Shown piece after piece: positions 1 through 7,476 of a DNA stretch of 39,449 nt (positions are counted from its first letter, which is position 1; every line of letters begins with the position of its first letter). Below the pieces are notes generated by a model. It made no database searches, was not told the origin of the DNA, and worked only from the letters and a program-made list of their open reading frames with translations. The DNA is taken from contig SHAT01000016.1 of NCBI GenBank assembly GCA_004213175.1, positions 1 through 39,449 on the forward strand. The letters run 5' to 3'. Source of the stretch: Pseudomonadota bacterium. Its GTDB lineage: Bacteria > SAR324 > NAC60-12. Made by a program: the position numbers and the translations under genes.

Positions 1-217
1 AGAGTGAAACGACTGTCGAATTTTCAATCTGCTGTCCAATCTCACGGACGCTCTCAAAATCACCGGGAGACGATGCCGCAAAACCGGCTTCAATCGTGTT
101 GACTCCCAGGCGTTCTAGTTGTTTGGCAAGGGTCAGCTTTTCTGTTGCTGACATGGAACATCCTGGGGATTGCTCTCCATCACGGAGAGTCGTATCAAAG
201 AATTTCACTTTTTCCAT
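1..217 (-). CDS. leuA: 2-isopropylmalate synthase, N-terminal part (partial)
   Basis: The first 72 residues of LeuA are present and the rest lies beyond the left edge. LeuA condenses acetyl-CoA with 2-oxoisovalerate, the first committed step of leucine synthesis, in the cytoplasm. The N-terminus carries the hallmark [13 protein letters not shown] of the DRE-TIM metallolyase family, which holds the metal-binding Asp and catalytic Arg, followed by a segment ending in the conserved [11 protein letters not shown] motif. I chose the ATG at 217 because AAGGAGA lies just upstream (221-227) and the start matches known LeuA length at the N-terminus. A homocitrate or citramalate synthase has a similar start; LeuA is the best fit from the SPGCSMS stretch. 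Confidence 0.9.
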   Translation of the reverse strand, partial: MEKVKFFDTTLRDGEQSPGCSMSATEKLTLAKQLERLGVNTIEAGFAASSPGDFESVREIGQQIENSTVVSL

Positions 218-529
218 ACATCTCCTTGCATCGATTTAGTCTCTGGGCCGCTGTTACAAAGTACTTGAAACTATATCATTCAGTCAAAAAACGCCGGGAT
301 GAATTTACCGACGAAAAAATATTTTTAAAAATAAAAGATTCACTTCTAAACCGCTGGGAGGCGCTTCGCTTTTTAAACCGGAAGGCTAAAACCATCTCGC
401 ATCGATTTTTTGAAAATTATATCAGGAATAATTAATTTGATCTAGAAAAGAAAAGTTATGATAAACCAAGGCACAATTCATGCGTTTCCAGCAACAAACA
501 TATCATATTAACGAAATACTTGAAAGCAA
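218..529. other. intergenic region between leuA and the CxxC mini-protein
   Basis: About 310 bases lie between the divergent leuA and the gene at 530. I see the leuA ribosome site and a weak promoter candidate. An open frame runs through 145-435 on the plus strand, but it overlaps leuA and has no recognisable protein features, so I do not call it a gene. No clear hairpin or RNA gene is visible. Confidence 0.6.
258..287 (-). promoter_or_regulatory. weak candidate promoter for leuA
   Basis: Reading the minus strand, TTGACT (282-287) and TACTTT (258-263) are separated by 18 bases, upstream of the leuA ribosome site. The -35 is good but the -10 matches only three of six consensus bases, so this is tentative. 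Confidence 0.2.
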
Positions 530-763
530 ATGTTAATTCATGATTTAAAAAGAACTTGTTCAAAATGTGACGGCAGTTCATTTCAGGCTGGATATGATGA
601 ATGGGGCAGTATCCAGACGAACTTACAAAAATTATGTCCTGCTTGTTCCGGGAAGGGATACATTTTCACAGAATTGGGAAAGAATTTGTGGAAATTATAT
701 CGCCCAATGATTCAGGAGTTGATTCGTGAAGAACTAGAGAAAAAAGAGGCTGTTCAGAAGTAA
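530..763 (+). CDS. small zinc-binding protein with DnaJ-like CxxCxG motifs
   Basis: A 77-residue protein of unknown function. It has two Cys pairs: C10/C13 within CSKCDG and C36/C39 within CPACSGKG. The second is a perfect CxxCxGxG repeat as in the Cys-rich domain of DnaJ, and the first is a partial one, so the four Cys could bind one zinc ion as a single zinc-ribbon-like unit. The C-terminal third is helical and charged. The ATG at 530 is the only in-frame candidate because a stop lies at 521-523; no strong ribosome site precedes it. It runs toward the prepilin peptidase gene, with only 6 bases between their stop codons. No DnaJ J-domain or peptide-binding domain is present, so a chaperone role is not implied. 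Confidence 0.65.
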   Translation: MLIHDLKRTCSKCDGSSFQAGYDEWGSIQTNLQKLCPACSGKGYIFTELGKNLWKLYRPMIQELIREELEKKEAVQK

Positions 764-769
764 TATAAT

Positions 770-1492
770 TTAGAATCCATAAAATACTCCTAAAAATCCT
801 TTTTCCTGAAGAAAATAGACGATTAATCCGCCAACACAAAGAAAAGGTGCAAAAGGGATTTGTGTTTGAAGAAGTTCCGTAAAATTTTGACTTAAAGGTT
901 TTTGTCTGAGTAATGATATTCCACCGATTAAAATACCGCTTATAGCAGCAATCAGAAGTACTGACCACAATCCCCGCCATCCTACCCACATGCCAATCAA
1001 ACCAAGCACAGCCGCATCTCCCTCACCTAAACCCTGGTGATGGCGGATAGTTTTATATAAAAAACCGATAAAATATAAAATTCCTGCTCCTATCAGCAAG
1101 CCAGCCAAAGCGTCAAATATTTGGTGAGATGCAAAAAATGAAAGCCACAGTAAACGTAGTAACAGCGCCAATGAAACCATCCTCCCTTCAATCAACAATG
1201 TTTTTCTGTCGATCCAAGCAATCCCTACAAGTGCAGAGACTAAAATAAGGTCATTCAAAAGTTCAGGACTCCACTGTCTCCAGACGCAAAGAAGGGCAGT
1301 CGTTATCGACATAACAATATAAATTCCCAAGCGTTCAAAAAGTTTTGAATTATTAGCTGAAGTTGGTTGAGCAAACCCTTTCGAATGTTCAGTGGTAAGT
1401 TGTTTTAAAAACAAACCAACCCAGCATTCAAGAATCCAGGCAATTCCTGCTCCAATTACTGAACCTCCAGCAAGGCTTATTATATCAAACAT
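770..1492 (-). CDS. short type IV prepilin peptidase (A24 aspartic protease)
   Basis: A 240-residue polytopic inner-membrane protein of the A24 family, which cleaves leader peptides of type IV pilins or type II secretion pseudopilins at the cytoplasmic face. The two catalytic Asp are visible: D95 in AWIDRKTLLI and D159 in the GxGD motif (GEGD, 156-159), followed by the conserved GLIGMWVGW. The usual cytosolic loop near the N-terminus with two Cys pairs, linked to the N-methyltransferase function of PilD, is absent; the N-terminus has one membrane segment and then a hydrophilic stretch at about 30-55. The ATG at 1492 is preferred over TTG at 1495. No pilin or secretion genes are adjacent. It may follow the FecR-domain gene in one transcript, though 168 bases separate them. 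Confidence 0.8.
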   Translation of the reverse strand: MFDIISLAGGSVIGAGIAWILECWVGLFLKQLTTEHSKGFAQPTSANNSKLFERLGIYIVMSITTALLCVWRQWSPELLNDLILVSALVGIAWIDRKTLLIEGRMVSLALLLRLLWLSFFASHQIFDALAGLLIGAGILYFIGFLYKTIRHHQGLGEGDAAVLGLIGMWVGWRGLWSVLLIAAISGILIGGISLLRQKPLSQNFTELLQTQIPFAPFLCVGGLIVYFLQEKGFLGVFYGF

Positions 1493-1660
1493 CAAGAGTT
1501 TTATTGCTATGTTTTAGTTCGAAAGTTAATAACTAGAAATTTCAGGATTTGCTTCCAACTCAATTTGTTAGTTATATTTATTAAGAATTAATCACTTTTG
1601 ATAGGGTTTTAAAAGTCTTAAAATCGTCTCATTTCACAATTTTTGTGCGTCAGCTATAGT

Positions 1661-2581
1661 TCATGGATTTTCAAATTTTATTTTCAATGATGTACCCTGT
1701 AAATCATCGAAACCATATTGATCTATTATTGCGTTAAATGTAATGTAACCAGCAAATGTGCGGTCGTTAGAACGAGGTTGTTTAATTTCTAAACTAGTTT
1801 TTGCCTGACCGTCAGCATTAAGTTCAATTGAATCAGGAAGAGTCAGATTATAGTAGTCACTGGTCAAAAGTACTGGTCCGGAACGTTTTACAGCATGATC
1901 GGTTCCAAAACGGACGACCTGAAAATGGAGGTTCAGTTTTAATGTTTTATTCACTGAAAAAGTAAGTAAGGAAGGTTCAATCCTTATTTTGAGTTGATTC
2001 GGAACTAGCGACACATTTTGTGGTAAAAAATCGGTTTTCTGCACGTGATAGAGACGTTGTCCAGCTAGGATTTTTACCGATGAAACTTTGTTAAATACCT
2101 TTACAATACCTGAAGATACTGAAACGTTGCTTCCCGTTTTTTTCTTCGTGAATCTAAGTGATGAATCAGAAAGTTGTAAACGCAGCCCCCCCCCAACTAT
2201 TTCTACAGGATTTTTCCCTCGCACAAAATTCCCCCAAAAACTCCCAGAGCGCAGTACCAATCGATAACGAACCCAACGTGAGTTGTGACTTTTTTTCGCT
2301 CCAATCCTTAATTCCGTTGAACCAAACAAACGTACTTCAGAACCATCGCTGAAAAAAATAGTTACCGCAGATTTTTTTTCTGTACGGACTTTGTATCGAT
2401 TTCGTAGCATTACTCCATTGAATCCCGGAGACATATTCTCCCCTAGTCCGGCTTTAACGCTACCTTTGAGCTGCGAAATGATTGCCAGCGCTGGAGAATT
2501 TTGAGCTACTGCATGCACAGGCACTAAGAAGTTCAGCAAAGACAAATTGATAGCAAAAAAACACCAGATAAAGAATTGCAT
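1661..2581 (-). CDS. exported FecR-domain protein
   Basis: A 306-residue protein with an N-terminal hydrophobic signal peptide (about residues 1-25, ending VHAVAQ) and then a FecR-type domain at about 35-160. Supporting features are the opening QLKGSVKA strand, the GVMLRNRYKVRTEKKSAVTI stretch, and the following DGSEVRLFGST, typical of stand-alone periplasmic FecR domains. The C-terminal half looks beta-rich and Ig-like with no recognised motif. No membrane segment beyond the signal and no sigma-factor neighbour exist, so a classic FecR anti-sigma role is unlikely; a structural or carbohydrate/peptidoglycan-related role is possible. Start at ATG 2581 rather than TTG 2587. A run of nine G (coding strand) sits within the FecR domain, encoding three Gly. 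Confidence 0.7.
   Translation of the reverse strand: MQFFIWCFFAINLSLLNFLVPVHAVAQNSPALAIISQLKGSVKAGLGENMSPGFNGVMLRNRYKVRTEKKSAVTIFFSDGSEVRLFGSTELRIGAKKSHNSRWVRYRLVLRSGSFWGNFVRGKNPVEIVGGGLRLQLSDSSLRFTKKKTGSNVSVSSGIVKVFNKVSSVKILAGQRLYHVQKTDFLPQNVSLVPNQLKIRIEPSLLTFSVNKTLKLNLHFQVVRFGTDHAVKRSGPVLLTSDYYNLTLPDSIELNADGQAKTSLEIKQPRSNDRTFAGYITFNAIIDQYGFDDLQGTSLKIKFENP
2186..2194. repeat. homopolymer tract C9 (G9 on the coding strand)
   Basis: Nine consecutive C on the plus strand, lying inside the FecR-domain gene where they encode Gly-Gly-Gly after a Val codon. In this AT-rich window no other G/C run of this length was noticed. A slip of one base would truncate the protein in the middle of its FecR domain. 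Confidence 0.9.
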
Positions 2582-2603
2582 AATCAATTATGGAGTATTA
2601 GTA

Positions 2604-3374
2604 TTAACGGTCCCGACGGGTAAATTCAATAAGGGGTTTCATTATTAGTTCTGAACTCCAAAGACCGTGATTTTGAAGAATTTTCGGTAGAATAACATAG
2701 CGTCCATATCTCAAATGTTTACCAGCATCCCGTACAGATAAAAATCGAGGTTCGGCTTTGGCGGTAAAAAGTAAAGTCGGAGTTCCCAATGATTTTATGT
2801 CTTCACCTAGACCTTCCCAGTTGATTGAGCCTTCCAGTCCGAGTGCGTACGCTTCAGAATTTCCCTGCTGAATAAATTTTTCCTGAGCATCAGACAAATG
2901 GTCCAGAGAATGCCATTGCTGAAGATAAGTGGCTATATTTCCTGAGCGTAACTGTTCGAGTTTTTCCTTCAGATATTTTGTTTCTTCAAGCTCTTGATAG
3001 GGTTGCGCAGCCATCGAAATCAAGGAGCGGATTCTCCGGGGAAACTCTTTGGCCATTTGAAAACCGACTTGTGCGCCCAATCCCATACCCAGAAAAAATG
3101 TATAATCGGCCTGAATTTCCCTTAAAATATCAAGAATATGGCGTATTCTTGAGGAGATTGTGTAATGAGACGCATCTTCTGGGGCATCGCTTAAGCCTTG
3201 ACCGAGTGGCTCAATCATGACCAGTCGAAAATCCTGTTCCAGCTGTTTCACATATCCACCTTCCTTCCAGGCGTTCATAGCTATCAGATGAGGTGGGTGT
3301 AGTAACATCCATGGTCCTCTATCACCAGCCAGCTCGTAATGTATTTTTTGCTTATTTGAAACAACTATAGACAT
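2604..3374 (-). CDS. alpha/beta hydrolase-fold protein lacking the nucleophile Ser
   Basis: A 256-residue protein with the alpha/beta hydrolase fold: oxyanion-region HPPH at 26-29, the EPLGQGLSD loop typical of the family at 55-63, and a C-terminal NHGLW His at about 236. At the nucleophile elbow, where GxSxG is expected, it reads GMGLG (96-100), with Gly at the nucleophile position. The usual acid position before the last strands reads AKAEP rather than a GxxD pattern. It may therefore be a non-enzymatic fold member or use other chemistry. It lies 31 bases after the acyltransferase gene and 22 bases before the FecR gene start, so it is likely co-transcribed with thrC and the acyltransferase. 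The fold is clear; substrate unknown. Confidence 0.8.
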   Translation of the reverse strand: MSIVVSNKQKIHYELAGDRGPWMLLHPPHLIAMNAWKEGGYVKQLEQDFRLVMIEPLGQGLSDAPEDASHYTISSRIRHILDILREIQADYTFFLGMGLGAQVGFQMAKEFPRRIRSLISMAAQPYQELEETKYLKEKLEQLRSGNIATYLQQWHSLDHLSDAQEKFIQQGNSEAYALGLEGSINWEGLGEDIKSLGTPTLLFTAKAEPRFLSVRDAGKHLRYGRYVILPKILQNHGLWSSELIMKPLIEFTRRDR

Positions 3375-3405
3375 TAATTTGCTTCTCGTATTCAGGGTTT
3401 ATGTT

Positions 3406-4464
3406 TCAATTTGAGAATTCGTTATTTTTATCTGGCCCGCTGGAACTTTGTAATTCGTATTGTTCCAACTCTATCATTTTCTGCAGTTCTTCCTCAGCAG
3501 GATGGTGTCTCCAGCGACGGTGAAACCAAGCCCATTGTGGCGGATTTTCGCGGATACACTTTTCCAAATGAATATTCATTTTCCTGGTAACTGAATACAC
3601 ATCTTGTTCCATTTCTGAGTGTTGTCGAACAAAACTCCCCAGCATTTCAAATCTCATTCTAAAAGTACCATTAGCCTGCCGAATTACGTTGTAACTAACA
3701 ACTGGTGCACCTGTTTTTAAGGCAAACACTGAAGCTCCAACAGGAGTCTTTGCTGGAATTCCAAAAAATGGAACCCATGTACTGAGTACATTTGTATCCT
3801 GATCTATGGCCAAAACAAGCACCTCTTTTTCCCGCAGGCAGCTTAGTAATTTTCTAATTGATGAGGAAGTTCCTCGGCGTAGGATTTCCATGTTTTCATG
3901 CTCACGTTGATTCTCGATCAAATCGTTAATTCGTGGATCCGGAAAATTCGTTGTTGCCGCTTTCATTTTTAGTCCGGAGCGTTTAGCGTAAGCAGAAATG
4001 AGTTCCCAGTTCCCAGAGTGCATGGCCAGAAGAATGACCCCTTTTCCCATCTGAATTGCGTTTGTTATAGAATCCTCATTTTCCACATATAGCAAATCAG
4101 CTTCATCACGCAAAATTTGTGGTAAGCTCAAAAACTCGAAAAGCATTTGTCCAAAATGGGTGAAACACTGTTGAGCCCATTCTTTTCGCTGGAAAGAATC
4201 TAATTCAGGAAAAATAAGTTCAAGCTGTTTTTCAACAATTCCGCGGTCTTTACGAAGGACTAAATATGCAAAATGTCCAATACCGCGTCCCATTTGTTGC
4301 AAATTTGACAGAGTCAGTATTTTACCCAAAAACAACCCGAAACGAAAAACTGCGTACTCCACTCCACGTCTCATGGAGGTAGTCCACGCAGGACGTTTTT
4401 TTTTAAATTCATCGTATGTCGGATGAATATATTTTGTTTCAGGCTTTAGACTGTCGTGAGTCAA
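3406..4464 (-). CDS. LpxL/HtrB-family lysophospholipid (lipid A) acyltransferase
   Basis: A 352-residue member of the LpxL/LpxM acyltransferase family, which adds secondary acyl chains to lipid A precursors at the inner membrane. Motifs: HSGNWE (H149 and E154, the HX4D/E catalytic pair), FPDPRINDLIENQRE region, the AIDQD substrate site, and VPFFGIPAKTPVGAS, all typical. An N-terminal hydrophobic stretch at about 38-52 would anchor it. The start used is TTG at 4464, since the reading frame has no earlier ATG; an ATG at 4374 (residue 31) is an alternative that would still keep the anchor. It follows thrC by 34 bases. Membership of the family is sure; whether it acts on lipid A or another lysolipid is not. 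Confidence 0.88.
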   Translation of the reverse strand: MTHDSLKPETKYIHPTYDEFKKKRPAWTTSMRRGVEYAVFRFGLFLGKILTLSNLQQMGRGIGHFAYLVLRKDRGIVEKQLELIFPELDSFQRKEWAQQCFTHFGQMLFEFLSLPQILRDEADLLYVENEDSITNAIQMGKGVILLAMHSGNWELISAYAKRSGLKMKAATTNFPDPRINDLIENQREHENMEILRRGTSSSIRKLLSCLREKEVLVLAIDQDTNVLSTWVPFFGIPAKTPVGASVFALKTGAPVVSYNVIRQANGTFRMRFEMLGSFVRQHSEMEQDVYSVTRKMNIHLEKCIRENPPQWAWFHRRWRHHPAEEELQKMIELEQYELQSSSGPDKNNEFSN

Positions 4465-4498
4465 TTTCTTTTGTAAGTTTATATTTAAAGTATCAGGG

Positions 4499-5902
4499 CT
4501 AAGGCAGAAAGCTCTGTTTATTAATTGTTTCGAGTATTTCGTTCTTGATTATTTCTACATTAGCCGGAACCGTTTTACAATTTGTTTCCAAGTTTTTCAG
4601 AACGGCTAACTCCTCTGGAAGTTCCACCTCAATATCCAAAGCTTTCCGGACGGTCTCATTAAATTTCGCAGGATGAGCGCAAGCCAGACAGGTTACTGGT
4701 GTCTGAATATCTGCTTTTTTTGCAGCGGTTATCCCGACTGCTGTGTGTGGGTCTAATAAATATCCATTTTGTTGATGAAAATTACGAATTGTCCTGATTA
4801 TTTCTTCATCACTTACACTAGCAGATGCAAAGTCACTCTGAGCATTTTTTAGGAACTCACCCTCAATAGTCAATTTTCCTGTAAGCTCAAAACTTTCCAT
4901 CCAGTGTTGAAGTTTTTCTGAAGATTTCTCTGCAAGATCAAATAAATACCGTTCAAAATTACTGGAAATTTGAATATCCATTGACGGGCTAAAAGTTTTT
5001 TTGAGTTCAGTTTTATGGTATTCCCCTTTGGTGAAAAAGCGATGCAGAATGTCATTTTCATTTGTTCCAATAACCAGTTTGTCAATGGGAAGACCCATGC
5101 ACTTAGAGTAATATCCAGCCAGTACATTACCAAAATTTCCTGTTGGCACTACAAAACTGAGTAGTTCATGGCTAGATTTTACCACTCTAAACCATGCATA
5201 AAAATAATATACGATTTGTGCCAGAATGCGAGCCCAGTTGATTGAATTTACTGAACCTAAAAAATATCTCTTCTTGAATTCATGGTCATTGAAAAGCGCT
5301 TTTACAATCATCTGTGCATCGTCAAAAGTGCCTTCGATAGCCAGATTGTGAATGTTCGGATCCAATACTGTAGTCATTTGCATTTCTTGTATAGGGCTGA
5401 CTCGTCCTTTCGGATGAAGCATAAAAACATCTACACCTATTTTGCCTTGAAGGCCATTGATTGCGGCGCTGCCTGTATCACCGGAAGTTGCTCCTATGAT
5501 TCTCAATGGATGATGGCGCTTGTCTAAAAAGTACTCAAATAGGTTGCCTAAAAACTGGAGTGCCACGTCCTTGAAGGCAAAAGTTGGACCATGAAATAAC
5601 TCCAAAATGTGGATTCCTCCCACTGAATTTACAGGTGTTATTTCTGGATGTCGAAATGTTTTGTAGCTCCGATCAATAAGTAGCTTTAGTTCGTCTCGAG
5701 GGATTTTACCACTAGTAAAAAGCTGCATAATTTCAAGACTTAAGTCTGTAAAGTCTAACGAGCTCCATTCCTGGAGCTTGCTCCGAACGTCAGGAAATTC
5801 AGAAGGAACCAGCAAACCACTGTCATCTGCAAGCCCCATCATTACTGCCTCTTCAAAGAGAAGGTTTTTTACTTGTCCTCGTGTACTTGAATAGAGTGTC
5901 AT
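4499..5902 (-). CDS. thrC: threonine synthase
   Basis: A 467-residue PLP enzyme converting O-phospho-L-homoserine to L-threonine. The PLP lysine is K111 in HGPTFAFKDVALQFLGN; the glycine-rich phosphate loop GATSGDTGSAAI follows, as do VPTGNFGN and the C-terminal LDPHTAVG. Length matches the longer, fungal/E. coli-like class of threonine synthases (roughly 430-510 residues). The ATG at 5902 is in the expected place (family starts with xxYxSTRG). It seems to head the minus-strand run of thrC, acyltransferase, hydrolase-fold protein and FecR protein; only thrC has a clear amino-acid role. No thr attenuator is visible upstream. Confidence 0.96.
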   Translation of the reverse strand: MTLYSSTRGQVKNLLFEEAVMMGLADDSGLLVPSEFPDVRSKLQEWSSLDFTDLSLEIMQLFTSGKIPRDELKLLIDRSYKTFRHPEITPVNSVGGIHILELFHGPTFAFKDVALQFLGNLFEYFLDKRHHPLRIIGATSGDTGSAAINGLQGKIGVDVFMLHPKGRVSPIQEMQMTTVLDPNIHNLAIEGTFDDAQMIVKALFNDHEFKKRYFLGSVNSINWARILAQIVYYFYAWFRVVKSSHELLSFVVPTGNFGNVLAGYYSKCMGLPIDKLVIGTNENDILHRFFTKGEYHKTELKKTFSPSMDIQISSNFERYLFDLAEKSSEKLQHWMESFELTGKLTIEGEFLKNAQSDFASASVSDEEIIRTIRNFHQQNGYLLDPHTAVGITAAKKADIQTPVTCLACAHPAKFNETVRKALDIEVELPEELAVLKNLETNCKTVPANVEIIKNEILETINKQSFLP

Positions 5903-6009
5903 TATGTTGTATGTTTAACTTGTTTGAAAGTCGGTAGTTTTTGATTTATTCCAGAAGATTCACGGTATTATCTTTGTTGCTTGAGGATTTGATTATAACA
6001 AAACAAACA

Positions 6010-6564
6010 ATGTCTTTTCCAAAACATTTATTATTGTTTCTAGTTTTCTTTTCCGGAAGTTGTCCAATTCTTTTGGCATCCTTTCCAATACTTCCTGAGG
6101 TACAAGTCTATCATACTGTAGGAAGTAGAGGAAGTACTTACAGCACAGGAGCGCTTGGTTTATCACTTCATCTTTATGATGAACCCCAGGGGCCCGGGCG
6201 TTATTTTCACTTATTGGCTTTGACCATTCCTGCAAAAACTATCGGTTGGAAAAGCAGGGTTGGCGATTTATTTTTGAGTGAAAGCGGTTCTGGTTTTGAA
6301 ATTGGAGTGCACGATCAATGGGTAACGCCCTCTGGAAAAGGCGCGACTTTATCCTTGAGAAAAATTCAGTGGCCTAAAGTGCTGCAAGGTGAAAGAGAAT
6401 TGGAGGCGGCCTCTTCAGATATTTTGCACATGGGTTGGAATTGGGTTGCAGGAACACCCATCATTACTGTTTGGTTGATAGGTCTGGATATTGCCACTCT
6501 GGATTTGCCTCATGACCGTAAACTGGAAATACAATTTTCTCTAGGAATGCGGACAGTTTTTTGA
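6010..6564 (+). CDS. exported protein of unknown function
   Basis: A 184-residue protein that I do not recognise. The N-terminus MSFPKHLLLFLVFFSG is a good Sec signal, with probable cleavage near LLAS/F at about residue 24; a Cys in GSCP is not in a proper lipobox. The rest contains many Gly, Ser and alternating hydrophobic residues, suggesting a beta-rich secreted or outer-membrane-linked protein. The frame is open back to a TTG at 5941, but the ATG at 6010 puts the signal at the N-terminus and is preferred. It is divergent from thrC and just upstream of the MaoC-like gene. Confidence 0.6.
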   Translation: MSFPKHLLLFLVFFSGSCPILLASFPILPEVQVYHTVGSRGSTYSTGALGLSLHLYDEPQGPGRYFHLLALTIPAKTIGWKSRVGDLFLSESGSGFEIGVHDQWVTPSGKGATLSLRKIQWPKVLQGERELEAASSDILHMGWNWVAGTPIITVWLIGLDIATLDLPHDRKLEIQFSLGMRTVF

Positions 6565-6578
6565 CTTTCACCAGTAAC

Positions 6579-6584
6579 AGGAGA
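6579..6584 (+). promoter_or_regulatory. ribosome binding site that sets the MaoC-like start
   Basis: AGGAGA lies a few bases before the ATG at 6588. The frame is open further upstream to 6561, overlapping the preceding gene by 4 bases, but this site favours 6588. Confidence 0.7.
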
Positions 6585-6587
6585 TTA

Positions 6588-7085
6588 ATGACTAAGTCTA
6601 ATTTACCCGCAAATAAACAGGAGTGGTTTTTTGAAAGTTACATTCAAGGGTCAGTGTTTGAATTTGGGCCTCTTGAGGTTGATGAAAATGAGGTGCTTGA
6701 ATTTGCGCGGCGTTATGATCCACAACCTTTTCACATAGACCATGAGGCAGCAAAAAAAAGTTCGTTCGAAGGAATTATCGCTAGTGGTTGGCAGACTTGT
6801 TCGTTTGTGATGCGGACGCTAGTTGATAATTATTTTTCGCCGGTTTCAAGTCTCGGTTCTCCTGGGATTGATGAAATACGTTGGAAATTCCCCGTGCGCC
6901 CGGGAGACAAACTAATGGTTCGTGCCACCATTATTGAAACCAAACTCTCTCGCTCGAAACCTGACAGAGGTATCGTGCGTACATTCATCGAAACAATCAA
7001 TCAGCAAGAAGATATAGTTATGAGCTTCCGTTCAGTGAATTTTATGCTCTGCAGGGGGAGTTTCACTGGTGAAAATGCGGACTGA
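6588..7085 (+). CDS. MaoC-like hot-dog fold dehydratase
   Basis: A 165-residue MaoC/(R)-specific enoyl-CoA hydratase-like protein. The hydratase motif is visible as YDPQPFHID (D44, H49), followed by the conserved SSFEGIIASGW and later the PVRPGDKL strand typical of the family. Such enzymes add water to trans-2-enoyl-CoA or related acyl-CoA and act as dimers. The length fits single hot-dog domain members. It starts 23 bases after the preceding exported protein gene, so the two may share a transcript, but no beta-oxidation partner is adjacent. Substrate cannot be told from sequence. Confidence 0.88.
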   Translation: MTKSNLPANKQEWFFESYIQGSVFEFGPLEVDENEVLEFARRYDPQPFHIDHEAAKKSSFEGIIASGWQTCSFVMRTLVDNYFSPVSSLGSPGIDEIRWKFPVRPGDKLMVRATIIETKLSRSKPDRGIVRTFIETINQQEDIVMSFRSVNFMLCRGSFTGENAD

Positions 7086-7476
7086 GTTTTTAAACAATTT
7101 CTCTTTCTAACTTTCCTAGTTTTACGCATGTATCATATTGACATAATTACTTGCTTGTTACCTGTCGAATAGAGTTGAAATCGATGATTCATCTGAAAAT
7201 TTCCTTCGACTCTCCATAGCCCCCAATATGAGAAGCTCTGGTCATCATGCTCAGGGAACAAATTATACTTACAGTTTGCAATGGTGGTTGTAGTATTGCT
7301 GAGCAATTTTCTGCAACTATATAAATTTAAAACTGAGGCGTCATATCTTGATAAAATGAAGCCTTTGAGAAGATTCTCTGCAATCCTCAAGATCCAGATT
7401 AGCCTTGCCGTTTTTAACGAATAGTGATCTAATAACACTCTGATTTATAATAAAATTTTCCTTTTAGAGTCTCATT
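7086..7476. other. intergenic region before pit
   Basis: About 390 bases with no convincing gene. A 101-residue open frame on the minus strand (7133-7438) has no protein-like features. A good promoter candidate for pit sits near its right end. I see no pho box close to the PhoB consensus and no terminator with a T-run for the MaoC-like gene. Confidence 0.6.
7405..7433 (+). promoter_or_regulatory. candidate sigma-70 promoter for pit-DUF47
   Basis: TTGCCG (7405-7410) and TCTAAT (7428-7433) are separated by 17 bases; the -10 matches five of six and the -35 four of six consensus positions. The predicted transcript start lies about 35 bases before the pit start codon. Confidence 0.45.

Noticed and set aside
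145-435. Plus-strand open frame of 96 codons overlapping the leuA start
   Set aside because: It overlaps leuA on the other strand, begins inside it, and shows no family motif; the part beyond leuA is Lys/Arg-rich AT-driven sequence.
7023-7080. TTTCAC/GTGAAA inverted repeat near the end of the MaoC-like gene
   Set aside because: The repeat lies inside the coding region, has a 2-base loop and no T-run, so it is not a terminator.
7133-7438. Minus-strand open frame of 101 codons in the gap before pit
   Set aside because: No ribosome site, no recognisable domain, odd composition, and it covers the likely pit promoter.
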